Assembly: GCF_000974365.1 (NCBI RefSeq)
Contig: NZ_BAZW01000043.1
Coordinates: 1 to 34,927 of the forward strand
Reading direction: 5' to 3'
Length of the DNA: 34,927 bases
From: Geofilum rubicundum JCM 15548
GTDB taxonomy: Bacteria; Bacteroidota; Bacteroidia; Bacteroidales; Marinilabiliaceae
This document shows, in pieces, positions 17,537 through 26,640 of this stretch; within the stretch, counting starts at the first letter, position 1, and each line of letters opens with the position of its first letter. The position numbers and the translations under genes are program-made. The notes under the pieces are model-generated. The model was not told where the DNA came from and made no database searches. It worked only from the letters and a program-made list of their open reading frames with translations.

Positions 17537-19183
17537 TTATTCAAATAAGGAGACAAATTCGAAGCGGTTTACATCGAACAAGCCCTTATCCCCCAACTTC
17601 AAAGAAGGGATTACCAGAAGTGAAAGAAAAGACAAGGTCATAAAGGGCGCCTTAAGTTCAGAACCCAATTCTTTGGCCTTATCGGACAACTTTAAATATT
17701 CAAGGGCCACATCCTCCCCTCTTCGGATACTCATCAAACCCGCCACTGGAAGTGGTAAAATGGATACACCGGAAGCATCGCAAACAGCGATCCCGCCTTT
17801 GTGATCTACTAATGCATTTATCAACTGTGCGATGGAAACATCATCCACTCCGGCCACAATAATGTTGTGACTATCATGCGCGACAGTGCCACCAATAGCC
17901 CCCTTTCGCAAACCCATATTTTTAACAAACCCCACCATGGGCGCTTGGTTCGAGTAGCGATTAACCACCACCAATTTAATGATATCCATATCGGGCTGGC
18001 TCCCTATCTCCCGATGGGGCTTTAATGCAGGTTCCCATAGTAAGGATTCGGTTAACAACTCTCCATCCTGAGCTTCAATTACGCGAACCGCCGAATTTTG
18101 CAAGGGCATAAAAACCTTTAAATCCTCCACCTGAATGGGCTCATTACGAAAAGCATTAACAATTTCGGAATCTCCAACTTCAAAGAGAAGGCCCTGCTCC
18201 TGATCATAAACCTGCTCGCCATTAATATAGGTCGCCTGAATGTTGAAATCCTCAAAATTATCGACCACAATAAAATCGGCTGCATCCCCTTCTCGCAACA
18301 AACCAACCGGCAATTGATAGTGTTCCACCGGAACGACTGTGGCAGCTCTAAGTAAATCAAAAAGGTCTACGCCAAATTCATGAATTCCCATTTTTACCAG
18401 CCGATCAATATGCCCTTGTTGGAGTATCTCATCGGGATGACTGTCATCGGTACACAGCATTAACTGGTTAGGGTGTTTTTTAAAAAGCGGGAATAGTGTG
18501 GAGAAGTTTCTCGCTGCACTTCCCTCCCTAATTTGAATTTTCATACCTAAAGCCAGCTTCTCTTCAGCTTCCTCCAGAAAAGCACATTCGTGATCGGTTA
18601 CAATTCCTTGCGCCGCATACTTTTTTAAACCATCACCTTTTAAGCCTGGTGCATGTCCGTCAATGGGTTTGTTCAATTTCCTGGCCGCTGCGCATTTATT
18701 AACAACATCTTCCACGGCGCTAATAACCCCTGGAAAATTCATCATTTCTGAAAGAAACCAAATATCCTTTCTTTCTAATAAACGCTCCACTGTTTTATGA
18801 TCCATAATGGCACCGGACGATTCAAAAGGCGTAGCCGGAACACAAGAGGGCGCACCAAAAAAGAATTTAAAGGGGACTCGGGCACCATCCTGTATCATAT
18901 AATCCACTCCGGCCTCACCCATCACATTGGCTATTTCATGTGGATCAGTTACAACAGCAACCGTTCCACGTGGAACAACCATTTCTGCAAATCGGGATGG
19001 TGTTACCATAGAACTCTCGATGTGTACATGTGCATCAACCAAGCCGGGTAAAATATATCGCTTATCGGGAACTTCTTTAGGTTCAATTCGCACAATAATT
19101 TCACCTTCAATATAAACTTCTCCTCCAAAAATTGCTTTATTGTGCAGATCGACTATCTGCCCTTTAATGGAATATGATTTCAT
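17537..19183 (-). CDS. ade: Adenine deaminase
   Basis: Ade converts adenine to hypoxanthine and ammonia in purine salvage. It is a metal-dependent amidohydrolase of 548 residues. The metal site begins with DAHVHIESS (His52, His54). PRGTVAVVTDPHEIANV, GHAPGLKGD and LCTDDSHPDE follow, all characteristic of Ade rather than adenosine deaminase. The C-terminal domain contains the conserved GTVAHDSHNIIVAG. It is upstream of uvrC with an 8-base gap. The codons for the VPRGT segment contain a 14-bp CACGTG-centred palindrome that resembles parS. A true parS site lies in the gap just upstream, between ade and mnmG. Confidence 0.95.
   Translation of the reverse strand: MKSYSIKGQIVDLHNKAIFGGEVYIEGEIIVRIEPKEVPDKRYILPGLVDAHVHIESSMVTPSRFAEMVVPRGTVAVVTDPHEIANVMGEAGVDYMIQDGARVPFKFFFGAPSCVPATPFESSGAIMDHKTVERLLERKDIWFLSEMMNFPGVISAVEDVVNKCAAARKLNKPIDGHAPGLKGDGLKKYAAQGIVTDHECAFLEEAEEKLALGMKIQIREGSAARNFSTLFPLFKKHPNQLMLCTDDSHPDEILQQGHIDRLVKMGIHEFGVDLFDLLRAATVVPVEHYQLPVGLLREGDAADFIVVDNFEDFNIQATYINGEQVYDQEQGLLFEVGDSEIVNAFRNEPIQVEDLKVFMPLQNSAVRVIEAQDGELLTESLLWEPALKPHREIGSQPDMDIIKLVVVNRYSNQAPMVGFVKNMGLRKGAIGGTVAHDSHNIIVAGVDDVSIAQLINALVDHKGGIAVCDASGVSILPLPVAGLMSIRRGEDVALEYLKLSDKAKELGSELKAPFMTLSFLSLLVIPSLKLGDKGLFDVNRFEFVSLFE
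18963..18976. other. parS-like palindrome inside ade
   Basis: GTTCCACGTGGAAC is a perfect 14-bp palindrome. With its flanks it matches 14 of 16 positions of the ParB-binding parS consensus TGTTNCACGTGAAACA. It encodes the conserved VPRGT of ade, so it could arise from coding constraint. It lies about 230 bases from a perfect parS. Confidence 0.4.
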
Positions 19184-19205
19184 AAAACTGAAAATTAATT
19201 ATAAT

Positions 19206-19221
19206 TGTTCCACGTGAAACA
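19206..19221. other. parS centromere-like site 1
   Basis: TGTTCCACGTGAAACA matches the 16-bp parS consensus at every position. It sits in the 38-base gap between the mnmG stop (19222) and the ade start (19183). ParB binds such sites, loads SMC and helps segregate replication origins; they cluster near oriC in most bacteria. No parA or parB gene is in this window. Confidence 0.85.
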
Positions 19222-21105
19222 TTAACGTCCCAACAATACCAAAAGTACATTAATATCGCTGGGAGAAACCCCGCTAATTCGAGACGCTTGAGCAATGGTT
19301 TCCGGATCTACTTTGGCCAATTTTTGCCGGCCTTCCGTACTTATCGTATGAAGGGTTTCATATTTAAACTTTCCCCGAATTTTGATATTTTCCAAACGTT
19401 TGAGTTTGTCTGCCATCAACTTCTCCCGGTTAATATAGCCTTCATACTTAATAAGAATTTCAGCGGCCTCCAGAATTTCTTCTCTTCTGTTGGCAGGGAA
19501 TACCGCACAATGCGCATTCAATGGCGATAAAACAGACACAAGGTCTGCCAATTTAACCTGTGGTCGGGAAATAATATCAATTAACTTAATTCCTTGGTTA
19601 AGTGGCGTAGAACCGACCGACAGAAGGTATTCATCAATATCTTTCCCTTTGATGCTCAATTGACGCATAAACTGAATGAGACCATCTCTGAAATATAACT
19701 TTTCCTGGAGCAAGTCAAAGCGCTCCCGGGAAGCCAGGCCAATTTCAAAACCCTTAGGTGTCAGCCTTTGGTCGGCATCATCTTGTCGCAACAAAATCCG
19801 ATATTCTGCTCGACTGGTAAACATTCGATAAGGTTCATCCACACCCTTTGTTATAAGGTCATCAATAAGAACACCGATATACGCTTCATCCCTTTTGAGA
19901 ACAAAGGGGGCCTTCTTTTGAATGGCTAAAGCGGCATTGATCCCAGCTATGATTCCCTGCGCAGCGGCTTCCTCATAGCCGGTAGTACCGTTGATTTGGC
20001 CGGCAAAATAAAGATTTTTGAGCAACTTGGTTTCCAGAGTCGGCTGAAGTTGGGTAGGATCAAAGAAATCATATTCAATGGCATAACCTGGTCTGAAATA
20101 CACCGCCTCTTCTAATCCCGCAACTTGTTTTAAGGCCTCAAACTGGGTTTCCATCGGTAGCGAAGAACTAAACCCGTTGAGATAATACTCAACCGTATTC
20201 TCGCCCTCCGGTTCTAAATACAACTGATGCATATCCTTGTCAGCAAAAGTGACCACCTTTGTTTCTATGCTGGGACAATATCGGGGTCCCAAACTTTGAA
20301 TGGTGCCATTAAACATGGGACTCTCACTTAACTTGGAATGAATCACCTTGTGTACAGTAGAGTTGGTATAGGTAATATAGCAACTCCTTTGTTTTAATTG
20401 ACGATTACTCCCAGGTAAATAACTGAATTTATAGAAACCCTCCTCGCCTTTTTGTTCGGAAAGTTGGGAAAAATTAATGGTTCTTGCATCGACCCGGGCA
20501 GGTGTTCCGGTTTTCATCCTTCCGGTCCGAAAACCAGCCGAGAATAATTTCTCCGTAATTCCATAAGAAGCAGGCTCTGATATACGCCCGCCTTTCATTT
20601 GAAAAGAACCAATATGCATCAAGCCGTTCATGAAAGTGCCTGTGGTAAGAATGACCTTATGGGCCAACACTTTAATACCCATTTGGGTAACAACACCTTT
20701 AACCTCACCATTCTCCAGGATCAAATCCACAACGGAGTCTTGCCAGAAATGAACCTTTTCAATGGATTCCAGCGTTTCCCGCCACTTGTCAGAAAAAACC
20801 ATTCGGTCACATTGGGACCGTGGACTCCACATGGCGGGACCCTTACTTCGATTAAGCATCCGGAATTGGATGGAGGAATCGTCCGTAACCCTTCCCATAT
20901 GCCCCCCTAAAGCATCTATCTCCCTAACAATCTGACCTTTAGCTATTCCACCAACAGCGGGATTGCAACTCATTTGGGCCATCTTATTCATGTCCATTGT
21001 AATCAGCAGCGTCTTGTGTCCAAGGGTACCGCATGCAGCAGCTGCTTCGCAACCGGCATGCCCACCACCGATAACAATAATTTCATAATTAAAATCCATT
21101 GACAA
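19222..21105 (-). CDS. mnmG: tRNA uridine-5-carboxymethylaminomethyl modification enzyme MnmG
   Basis: MnmG, with MnmE, uses FAD and methylene-tetrahydrofolate to modify the wobble uridine of several tRNAs. The 627-residue protein has the N-terminal FAD motif IVIGGGHAGCEAAAA, MSCNPAVGGIAKGQIVREIDALGG, the TGTFMNGLMHIG strand, and TSRAEYRILLRQDDAD. It ends in the C-terminal helical tRNA-binding region (GVSPSDINVLLVLLGR). The length and all segments are normal. The start at 21105 (MSMDFNYEIIVIGGG) could instead be the ATG two codons later. It is the upstream member of a leftward mnmG-ade-uvrC run, and parS site 1 abuts its stop codon. mnmG (gidA) is origin-proximal in many bacteria. Confidence 0.97.
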   Translation of the reverse strand: MSMDFNYEIIVIGGGHAGCEAAAACGTLGHKTLLITMDMNKMAQMSCNPAVGGIAKGQIVREIDALGGHMGRVTDDSSIQFRMLNRSKGPAMWSPRSQCDRMVFSDKWRETLESIEKVHFWQDSVVDLILENGEVKGVVTQMGIKVLAHKVILTTGTFMNGLMHIGSFQMKGGRISEPASYGITEKLFSAGFRTGRMKTGTPARVDARTINFSQLSEQKGEEGFYKFSYLPGSNRQLKQRSCYITYTNSTVHKVIHSKLSESPMFNGTIQSLGPRYCPSIETKVVTFADKDMHQLYLEPEGENTVEYYLNGFSSSLPMETQFEALKQVAGLEEAVYFRPGYAIEYDFFDPTQLQPTLETKLLKNLYFAGQINGTTGYEEAAAQGIIAGINAALAIQKKAPFVLKRDEAYIGVLIDDLITKGVDEPYRMFTSRAEYRILLRQDDADQRLTPKGFEIGLASRERFDLLQEKLYFRDGLIQFMRQLSIKGKDIDEYLLSVGSTPLNQGIKLIDIISRPQVKLADLVSVLSPLNAHCAVFPANRREEILEAAEILIKYEGYINREKLMADKLKRLENIKIRGKFKYETLHTISTEGRQKLAKVDPETIAQASRISGVSPSDINVLLVLLGR

Positions 21106-21385
21106 AGTATTCTATATGTATGTACGCTTTCCTTTAATGATATCCTCATTTGATTAAGTCCGGATATCTCATCCCCTAACAGGATCCAAACAAATCAGAC
21201 AAAAATAGTAAAACAAATAGAAAGCCATAAAGATTAATAGGACGAAAAGAAAACTAGTAAACATAATTAAGCAGCGTAGAAATTCACAAACGAATCGCTC
21301 CTGTAAGTTTATAGGGCAAATTTAAAGGAATTCGGTAAAAATTAGATATATATCTATCAATAAGGCAGATACGATTGGTGGGCCT

Positions 21386-21814
21386 TTATTGAAGTGAGAA
21401 CTTATGAAGCCAAAAGTTTTCCATATTCCGCATTTCCAATTTCTCACCTTCAGAATGATCGTCCCACCCTAATAAATGTAAAATGCCATGAAAAATAACC
21501 CTCACCAATTCCTGGGTGAAGCTCACTTTAAAAATATCCGCATTCGTCCGAACGGTATCTGTACTTATAAATAAGTCACCAGAAATAATTCGCCTGGAAG
21601 AATAATTGAAAGTAATAATATCGGTATGGTAATCGTGATTGAGATACTGTTGATTAATGTTGAGCAAATAATCATCACTGCAAAAAATAATTGAAAGAGG
21701 CCCACAACTCATTAGCTTGTCTTCAATTATTTCTACAATCCATTTAGAAACCAATGGAAAGTCGATTTGGGGTAAACCGGTGTCTTCATTAAAGAATTCA
21801 ATGTTAGATTCCAT
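21386..21814 (-). CDS. ybeY: Endoribonuclease YbeY
   Basis: YbeY is a zinc-dependent RNase needed for 16S rRNA 3'-end maturation and ribosome quality control. The 142-residue protein ends with the metal site HGILHLLGWDDH. The first two histidines have the standard H-x3-H spacing. The third lies 7 residues after the second instead of the usual 6, with DD before it; Bacteroidota versions commonly have an extra residue here. SGDLFIS matches the conserved central segment. Its ATG overlaps the stop of the upstream ATPase gene (TGATG at 21812-21816), so the two are translationally coupled. Confidence 0.9.
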   Translation of the reverse strand: MESNIEFFNEDTGLPQIDFPLVSKWIVEIIEDKLMSCGPLSIIFCSDDYLLNINQQYLNHDYHTDIITFNYSSRRIISGDLFISTDTVRTNADIFKVSFTQELVRVIFHGILHLLGWDDHSEGEKLEMRNMENFWLHKFSLQ

Positions 21815-22209
21815 CAGGCCAGAAAAAACACCATTTTCACCATGTTGCCGGGTTCATTAAATTCCAACTTATCAGATAAATGATTCATTAGAAATATGCC
21901 ACGACCATGCGTGCGTTCAATATTCTCCGGTTTTGTCGGATCCGGTAAATTACTATAATCAAAACCGTCTCCGGCATCACTTATTTGAAAAAGGATTTCT
22001 TTATCATTGATATCGTACTCCACCACCACATCCTTATCCTTCTGCAACTTGTTTCCATGTACAATAGCATTGTTAACTCCTTCAACAACAGCTAGTAATA
22101 ATTTACCATAAACATCGGAATGAATATTATAGCGGGAAGAAATCTCATCGATCAATTTCTCGACAATATTAATATTTTGTATCTCAGATTTAAGAATCAT
22201 CCTATTCAC
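21814..22209 (-). CDS. Anti-sigma factor-type ATP-binding protein (HATPase_c_2, RsbW-like)
   Basis: The 131-residue protein is a single GHKL ATPase domain with no other module. It has the N-box EGVNNAIVHGN (43-53), the G1 box DAGDGFD (78-84) and the G2 box HGRGIFLMNHLSDKLEF (101 onward). Stand-alone domains of this kind are serine kinases or anti-sigma factors in partner-switching systems. No sigma factor, STAS anti-anti-sigma or PP2C gene is nearby, so the target is unknown. It overlaps ybeY by one base (TGATG), a pairing that I believe recurs in Bacteroidota. The gap upstream to the next gene (22210-22316) is 107 bases and AT-rich. Confidence 0.88.
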   Translation of the reverse strand: MNRMILKSEIQNINIVEKLIDEISSRYNIHSDVYGKLLLAVVEGVNNAIVHGNKLQKDKDVVVEYDINDKEILFQISDAGDGFDYSNLPDPTKPENIERTHGRGIFLMNHLSDKLEFNEPGNMVKMVFFLA

Positions 22210-22316
22210 CTGTCTATGTTTTTAAATAAAAAAAACGATTATACCATTTCAGCTTTTAAATACTTATCTCCTTATACTGAAAATAAAAGAAAGGGTTTCT
22301 AAAATTTTAAAATAAT

Positions 22317-23468
22317 TTATCGCAGTAACCAATTTGCCGGATCTAATTTCCGATTTTCGTGCCAAATTTCAAAATGCAATACGGTCATATTACTACTTAC
22401 ATCTTCAAAAATTCGACCAACCACTTGTCCCGCATCCACTTTTTGTCCCTGTTTAACAGAGACTTCCTTTAAATTGGCATATACGGTCAAGTACTTTCCA
22501 TGCCGCACCAAAACAGCGGTATTATAGCCAGGAATACCCACCACACGACTCACTTCTCCACTATGAACTACAAAGACCCGATCATCACTGGTGCTCTGTA
22601 TGTCTATACCATTGTTTTTAATAGAAACGTTTTTTAAAACAGGGTGGGCATGCTCCCCAAACCGATTGACAATAACACCCTTGGTAACGGGCCATATTAA
22701 CTTACCTTCAAAGTCACTAAAATCATTACCCAGAGTACCTACGCTGGCAGAGCGGATGTATTCCAGAATTTTATTTTCCAATTGATTGGCCTGGGCTTCC
22801 TTTTCTTTAATGCTGCGCAATAACCACTGCTCTTCGGATTGCAAATTTTGAATGAGCCGATTTTTTTCATTTCTTGACCGGGAAAGTTGGACGATTTCCT
22901 TTTCCAACTGAAGCAAATTGACCTCTTTAGTCTCTTTTTGAAGGAAAATATCTTTTTGAAGGGATTCCAACTCGACTTTCTTTTCCTTTAAAATTTGCCC
23001 TTGTTTATGCCTGTAATTGGAATATTCCTTTAATAGTCGATACCGCCGATAAGCTTCACTGAAATCCGAAGCACTCAGAAAATAGACCAGCTCATCCAGG
23101 GCATAGCGACGCAAATAGGTGTCTTGCAGTAGTTGAGCATATTCTTGTGTAAGATTGGTAAATTCTTTCTCCAAAGCATTAATTTCCAATTGATTGGCAT
23201 TAATACTTTGTTCAAGACTCAAAACTTCATTTTCGAGGGCCTTTAACATTTCTTCCCGAATAGATACTTCGCGGGAAACGATGTTCAATTGTTGCAAAGT
23301 GTTCTCTCTGGAATGGCGCTTATTCTTCAATAATCCTTTGGTATTCTCAATATCTTTTAAAAGCGCCTGTCGTTCCGTTCGCAAATTATCCACATCTTGC
23401 GAAAAAGAATATTGATAAACCAGTAAAAAAAAGACAATAGAAAAATATCTAAAATTGAACCTTTTCAT
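22317..23468 (-). CDS. EnvC-like murein hydrolase activator with degenerate LytM domain
   Basis: The 383-residue protein has a signal peptide (cleavage after YSFSQ, about residue 24), a long coiled coil (about 26-235) and a C-terminal LytM/M23 domain (about 255-383). The peptidase ligands are mostly lost. H-x3-D reads NNGID (Asn285, Asp289 kept), the central YAHL reads YANL (Asn332), and H-x-H reads VLH (Val363, His365). This matches EnvC and NlpD, which activate amidases rather than cut peptidoglycan, so an amidase activator in cell division is likely. Its start lies inside the end of the DUF4292 gene (20-base overlap), so the two are coupled. Confidence 0.88.
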   Translation of the reverse strand: MKRFNFRYFSIVFFLLVYQYSFSQDVDNLRTERQALLKDIENTKGLLKNKRHSRENTLQQLNIVSREVSIREEMLKALENEVLSLEQSINANQLEINALEKEFTNLTQEYAQLLQDTYLRRYALDELVYFLSASDFSEAYRRYRLLKEYSNYRHKQGQILKEKKVELESLQKDIFLQKETKEVNLLQLEKEIVQLSRSRNEKNRLIQNLQSEEQWLLRSIKEKEAQANQLENKILEYIRSASVGTLGNDFSDFEGKLIWPVTKGVIVNRFGEHAHPVLKNVSIKNNGIDIQSTSDDRVFVVHSGEVSRVVGIPGYNTAVLVRHGKYLTVYANLKEVSVKQGQKVDAGQVVGRIFEDVSSNMTVLHFEIWHENRKLDPANWLLR

Positions 23469-24282
23469 AATTAGACGGCATTAAAAATGAAATGGATTGG
23501 CCTCCATCAATGTCTACAGAGCTGATGGATAAAGTTACAACAATGGATTCCTGATTCTTTATACCTTCCAGAACAATCTTTGAAGGAAAGGGGACCTCTC
23601 CGCTTACCGACACAAAATCCTGATAAGAAATATTCATGGACAGTGCTTTCTCAGGATAAGAGATAAAAGAATTTGAAACCCTGAAAATACCCGGTAAAAT
23701 ATCAATAATCTGGTAACTATCATCATTTCTAAACCTGGAAACACCTACAGATGACAAGGCGTAACTATCGGACTTTTTAACACCTGCATAACGTTTTAAA
23801 AGGTTCAGATCATTATTTGGATAAGTAAAAACACCATTACTTAAAATCCGTTGAATCTGCTCGTAGTTAAAATCGACTAAAAATCTTCTGGAAAGAGCCT
23901 GATAAGTACTTTCGGCCACCGTTCTGTTCATACGGTCGATAAAAAAAATACCTGTTTTAGTAAGCATAATGCGGTACAACTCAATGCCCATAACCGGAAT
24001 AACCGAAATGACGATCGCAGAATCCTTTTTAAGATAAATATTGGCGCGCACACCCTGATTCTTTCCATCTTTTTCAATTTCCGCAAAAACCCTTTTAAAA
24101 AACAATTCCTCATAGACCAATTGGTTATCCACAATTCGTTCAACCAATTCCGTTTCATTCAAATCATCCTCAGCTGTCGCCGTAAATAGGCGATCGACAC
24201 TTTTACAAGAACTTAAACCCACAAAATACAAAAGAACGAGATAGGCCAGGTAACGCATTTGGAAAATCCGAAATCTATGCAT
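23449..24282 (-). CDS. DUF4292 family lipoprotein
   Basis: The 277-residue product has a type II signal sequence ending in GLSSC (lipidated Cys26), so it is anchored in a membrane. The mature part is a mostly beta-type domain typical of DUF4292, a Bacteroidota family often encoded beside a TPR protein and an M23 protein as here. It resembles lipoprotein-carrier folds in outline (inference, not seen directly), which would fit a role in outer-membrane biogenesis. A second in-frame start at 24258 (MRYLAYLVLLYF) would give a better-sized signal peptide. The gene starts 6 bases after the TPR gene's reconstructed stop and overlaps the M23-type gene by 20 bases, so all three form an operon. Confidence 0.82.
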   Translation of the reverse strand: MHRFRIFQMRYLAYLVLLYFVGLSSCKSVDRLFTATAEDDLNETELVERIVDNQLVYEELFFKRVFAEIEKDGKNQGVRANIYLKKDSAIVISVIPVMGIELYRIMLTKTGIFFIDRMNRTVAESTYQALSRRFLVDFNYEQIQRILSNGVFTYPNNDLNLLKRYAGVKKSDSYALSSVGVSRFRNDDSYQIIDILPGIFRVSNSFISYPEKALSMNISYQDFVSVSGEVPFPSKIVLEGIKNQESIVVTLSISSVDIDGGQSISFLMPSNYEKVQF

Positions 24283-24288
24283 AAAATA

Positions 24289-26071
24289 TTATTTTCCTGG
24301 TATATAAGAGTTTGAATCAACCTTTTCTTGTAATACAGAAGAAACTTCATCTTCACTTTCAAGCGCTTTCTTCCAATATTTCAATGCCTCCGCCTGATTG
24401 CCTACTTTATACAATATATCGCCGTAATGTTCAAGAACAACACCCATGGTATCCCCCCATTTTCCATCGCCTGTTCGATAATAAACAAGGCTTCCATATA
24501 TTTTCCTCGCTTAAAGAGAACCCAGGCATAGGTGTCCAGATAGGTGGCATTGGAAGGCTCGAGTTGAATAACATTACTGATCATTTCCTCCGCCTTGTCT
24601 AACTGAATTTCCATTTCGCTCAGGTAGTAGGCGTAGTTATTCATAACCAAGATATTGTCATTTTTGAGCTCTAAACTTTTTTCGTAGCTTCAAAACTTTT
24701 ATCCGCCTCCTCCGATTGATAATAAAGATCCCCCAAAAGACCATAAACCTGACTTTTTAAACTTATATTATCTTCACTATTTTCAATGGTAAGGGTAAAA
24801 AAACGAATGGCCTCATCTACCTGTTCATGCATCATATGTGCAAAACCTGCCATATAATTAAAAAGGCCGTTTTCAGGATATAAAACAATGGCCCGTAAGG
24901 CCTCCTCCAAAAATTTATCCTGATCGCTTTCTGAAAACAAAAGCAACAAGTATTCATGCCAAATGTCTTCCTGCTGTTCATCTATGAGCAAGGCCGTTTC
25001 ATAGGCAGAGACGGCCAAAGAATCATTGCCCACATGTTTTTGGAAATTGCCATACAAAACATGAACAGAAGCCTCATAAGGATGAACCGTCATCATATCG
25101 CGCAAATAAACATTCAATTCGTCATTAGAGATGGGATTGTCAGCTTCCTCCAAACCCATCAAAAAAGGCATAATCCGTTGAATTTTAGCTTCTAATTGAA
25201 CATTGGGATGTTCAAAACCCTTTTTTAAATGGTGCTTAAACCCGGTTGTATCCTTCATCAGGTAGGCATAATTGGCCAGACTAAAATAAACCTGACCATT
25301 TCCACCATCCGACTCGAGGACTTCATTATAGATGATATAACCCTTTTTAAAATCCTCTTGCTGGATATAATAGTCCCCTAAAAATAAAAGATACTCAGAA
25401 TTGTGCGGATAAGCTTCGATAAGATCAATGAATTCTTGTTCAGCACTTTTAGTATCACCCATTTCTAAAAACAAAGCATGCTTTTCAATCGTGATACTTT
25501 CATTAATACCCAATAGGGATTGAATGCGGTTCAGCGTATGAATGGCATTTGAATAATTACCCTTATGGGCATGCAATTGTGACAAATGATACAAATATTC
25601 AACATTATCGGGATGCTGCTCCGTTAAATAACCGGCGGACAATAAGGCCAAATCAAATTTCTCATTGTTAGCGTATATTTTACTTAGCAGATAAACAAAA
25701 TACTCATTGGTTGGATCGTACTGAACGGATTTAAAAAGATAATTTTCAGCACTTTCAAATTCATTGTTTTGGATAAGTAAATTACCAATTTCAAAATAAC
25801 AGGTAGCACAAGTGGAATCGACTTTCAGTGCCTCTGTGTAATAGACTGCCGCATTCCCATAATCGCCTGTCATTTTAAAACGATTGGCCTCAAGAAAATA
25901 AAAATCAAACCGCCGATCAGCTTGTTCATTTTTTAACTTCACCGTAACTGGTCGCCCCTCAGGGTATAAAATACTTTCAAAACCCATGGCTTCTTTGGTT
26001 GAACCACAGCCAACAACGGCTAAACCAATAAATAATATAAAACTAAATATTTTTACCCTTCTGTATTGCAT
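24289..26071 (-). CDS. TPR repeat lipoprotein (two frameshifts)
   Basis: A lipoprotein signal (VVGC, Cys22) is followed by a long array of tetratricopeptide repeats, visible as successive A..Y..AL..D...A...F.IGN segments. TPR arrays hold protein complexes together; an envelope scaffold is likely. Two single-base losses split the 3' end. Near 24686, restoring T (GCTACG to GCTTACG) gives SFEAYEKSLELKNDNIL. In the G-run at 24453-24458, restoring a seventh G gives ENGGDTMGVVLEHYGDILYKVG. The reconstructed frame then runs to TAA at 24289-24291, for 594 residues. The ends agree with the repeat pattern and with the downstream DUF4292 start at 24282. As written the last two or three repeats are out of frame. 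Confidence 0.85.
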
Positions 26072-26188
26072 GAAATATCCTTTCTGCTGCGTACATTAAT
26101 AATCCCTCTAACCATTAAACGTAACCAATTAAAGCAATGCCCAATGAATCATTAATGCCTAAATTAAAAAATAAAAAACGAATGGCTA

Positions 26189-26623
26189 CTACAATCCTGT
26201 ATGCCCAAAGCCACCAGATCCTCTTTCAGTTTGAGACAATACTTCTACGTTAACCCATTCAAAACGTTCGTATTTATTTAAAATCATTTGACAAATACGA
26301 TCTCCATGCTTTATTTCAAAAGGTTCATTGGACAGGTTGACTAAAATAACCTGAACTTCCCCCCTGTAATCCGCGTCGATGGTTCCAGGCGAATTAAGCA
26401 CGCCAATACCGTTTTTAATGGCCAAACCACTACGGGGTCGAATTTGTACTTCATAACCTTCCGGAATCTCCATAAAAAGACCTGTGGGAATTAAAACACG
26501 TTCCAGAGGTCCAATGTTTACTGAGCCTTCCAGGGAGGCTCTGATATCCACCCCTGCACTATGCAAGGTACTAAAATCAGGTAATGGATTAGTACTTCTG
26601 TTTATGACTTTAATCTGTAGCAT
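26189..26623 (-). CDS. dut: Deoxyuridine 5'-triphosphate nucleotidohydrolase
   Basis: dUTPase splits dUTP to dUMP and pyrophosphate, which keeps uracil out of DNA and supplies dTMP synthesis. The 144-residue trimeric-type enzyme has all five motifs: HSAGVDIRA, RPRSGLAIKNGIGVLNSPGTIDADYRGE (with the active-site Asp and Tyr), GDRICQMIL, and the C-terminal RGSGGFGHTG that closes over the nucleotide. It lies 17 bases downstream of the flippase gene and 117 bases upstream of the TPR lipoprotein gene. The 117-base gap has no evident terminator. Confidence 0.97.
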   Translation of the reverse strand: MLQIKVINRSTNPLPDFSTLHSAGVDIRASLEGSVNIGPLERVLIPTGLFMEIPEGYEVQIRPRSGLAIKNGIGVLNSPGTIDADYRGEVQVILVNLSNEPFEIKHGDRICQMILNKYERFEWVNVEVLSQTERGSGGFGHTGL

Positions 26624-26640
26624 AAAAATAATATCAAAAC

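Noticed and set aside
21344-21355. AGATATATATCT palindrome in the mnmG-ybeY gap
   Set aside because: A short AT-only palindrome in AT-rich DNA is expected by chance; there is no flanking support.
474-24686. Programmed -1 frameshifting at the broken genes
   Set aside because: None of the break sites is a classical X XXY YYZ slippery heptamer, and nine in 35 kb across unrelated genes is implausible. Sequence error is simpler.
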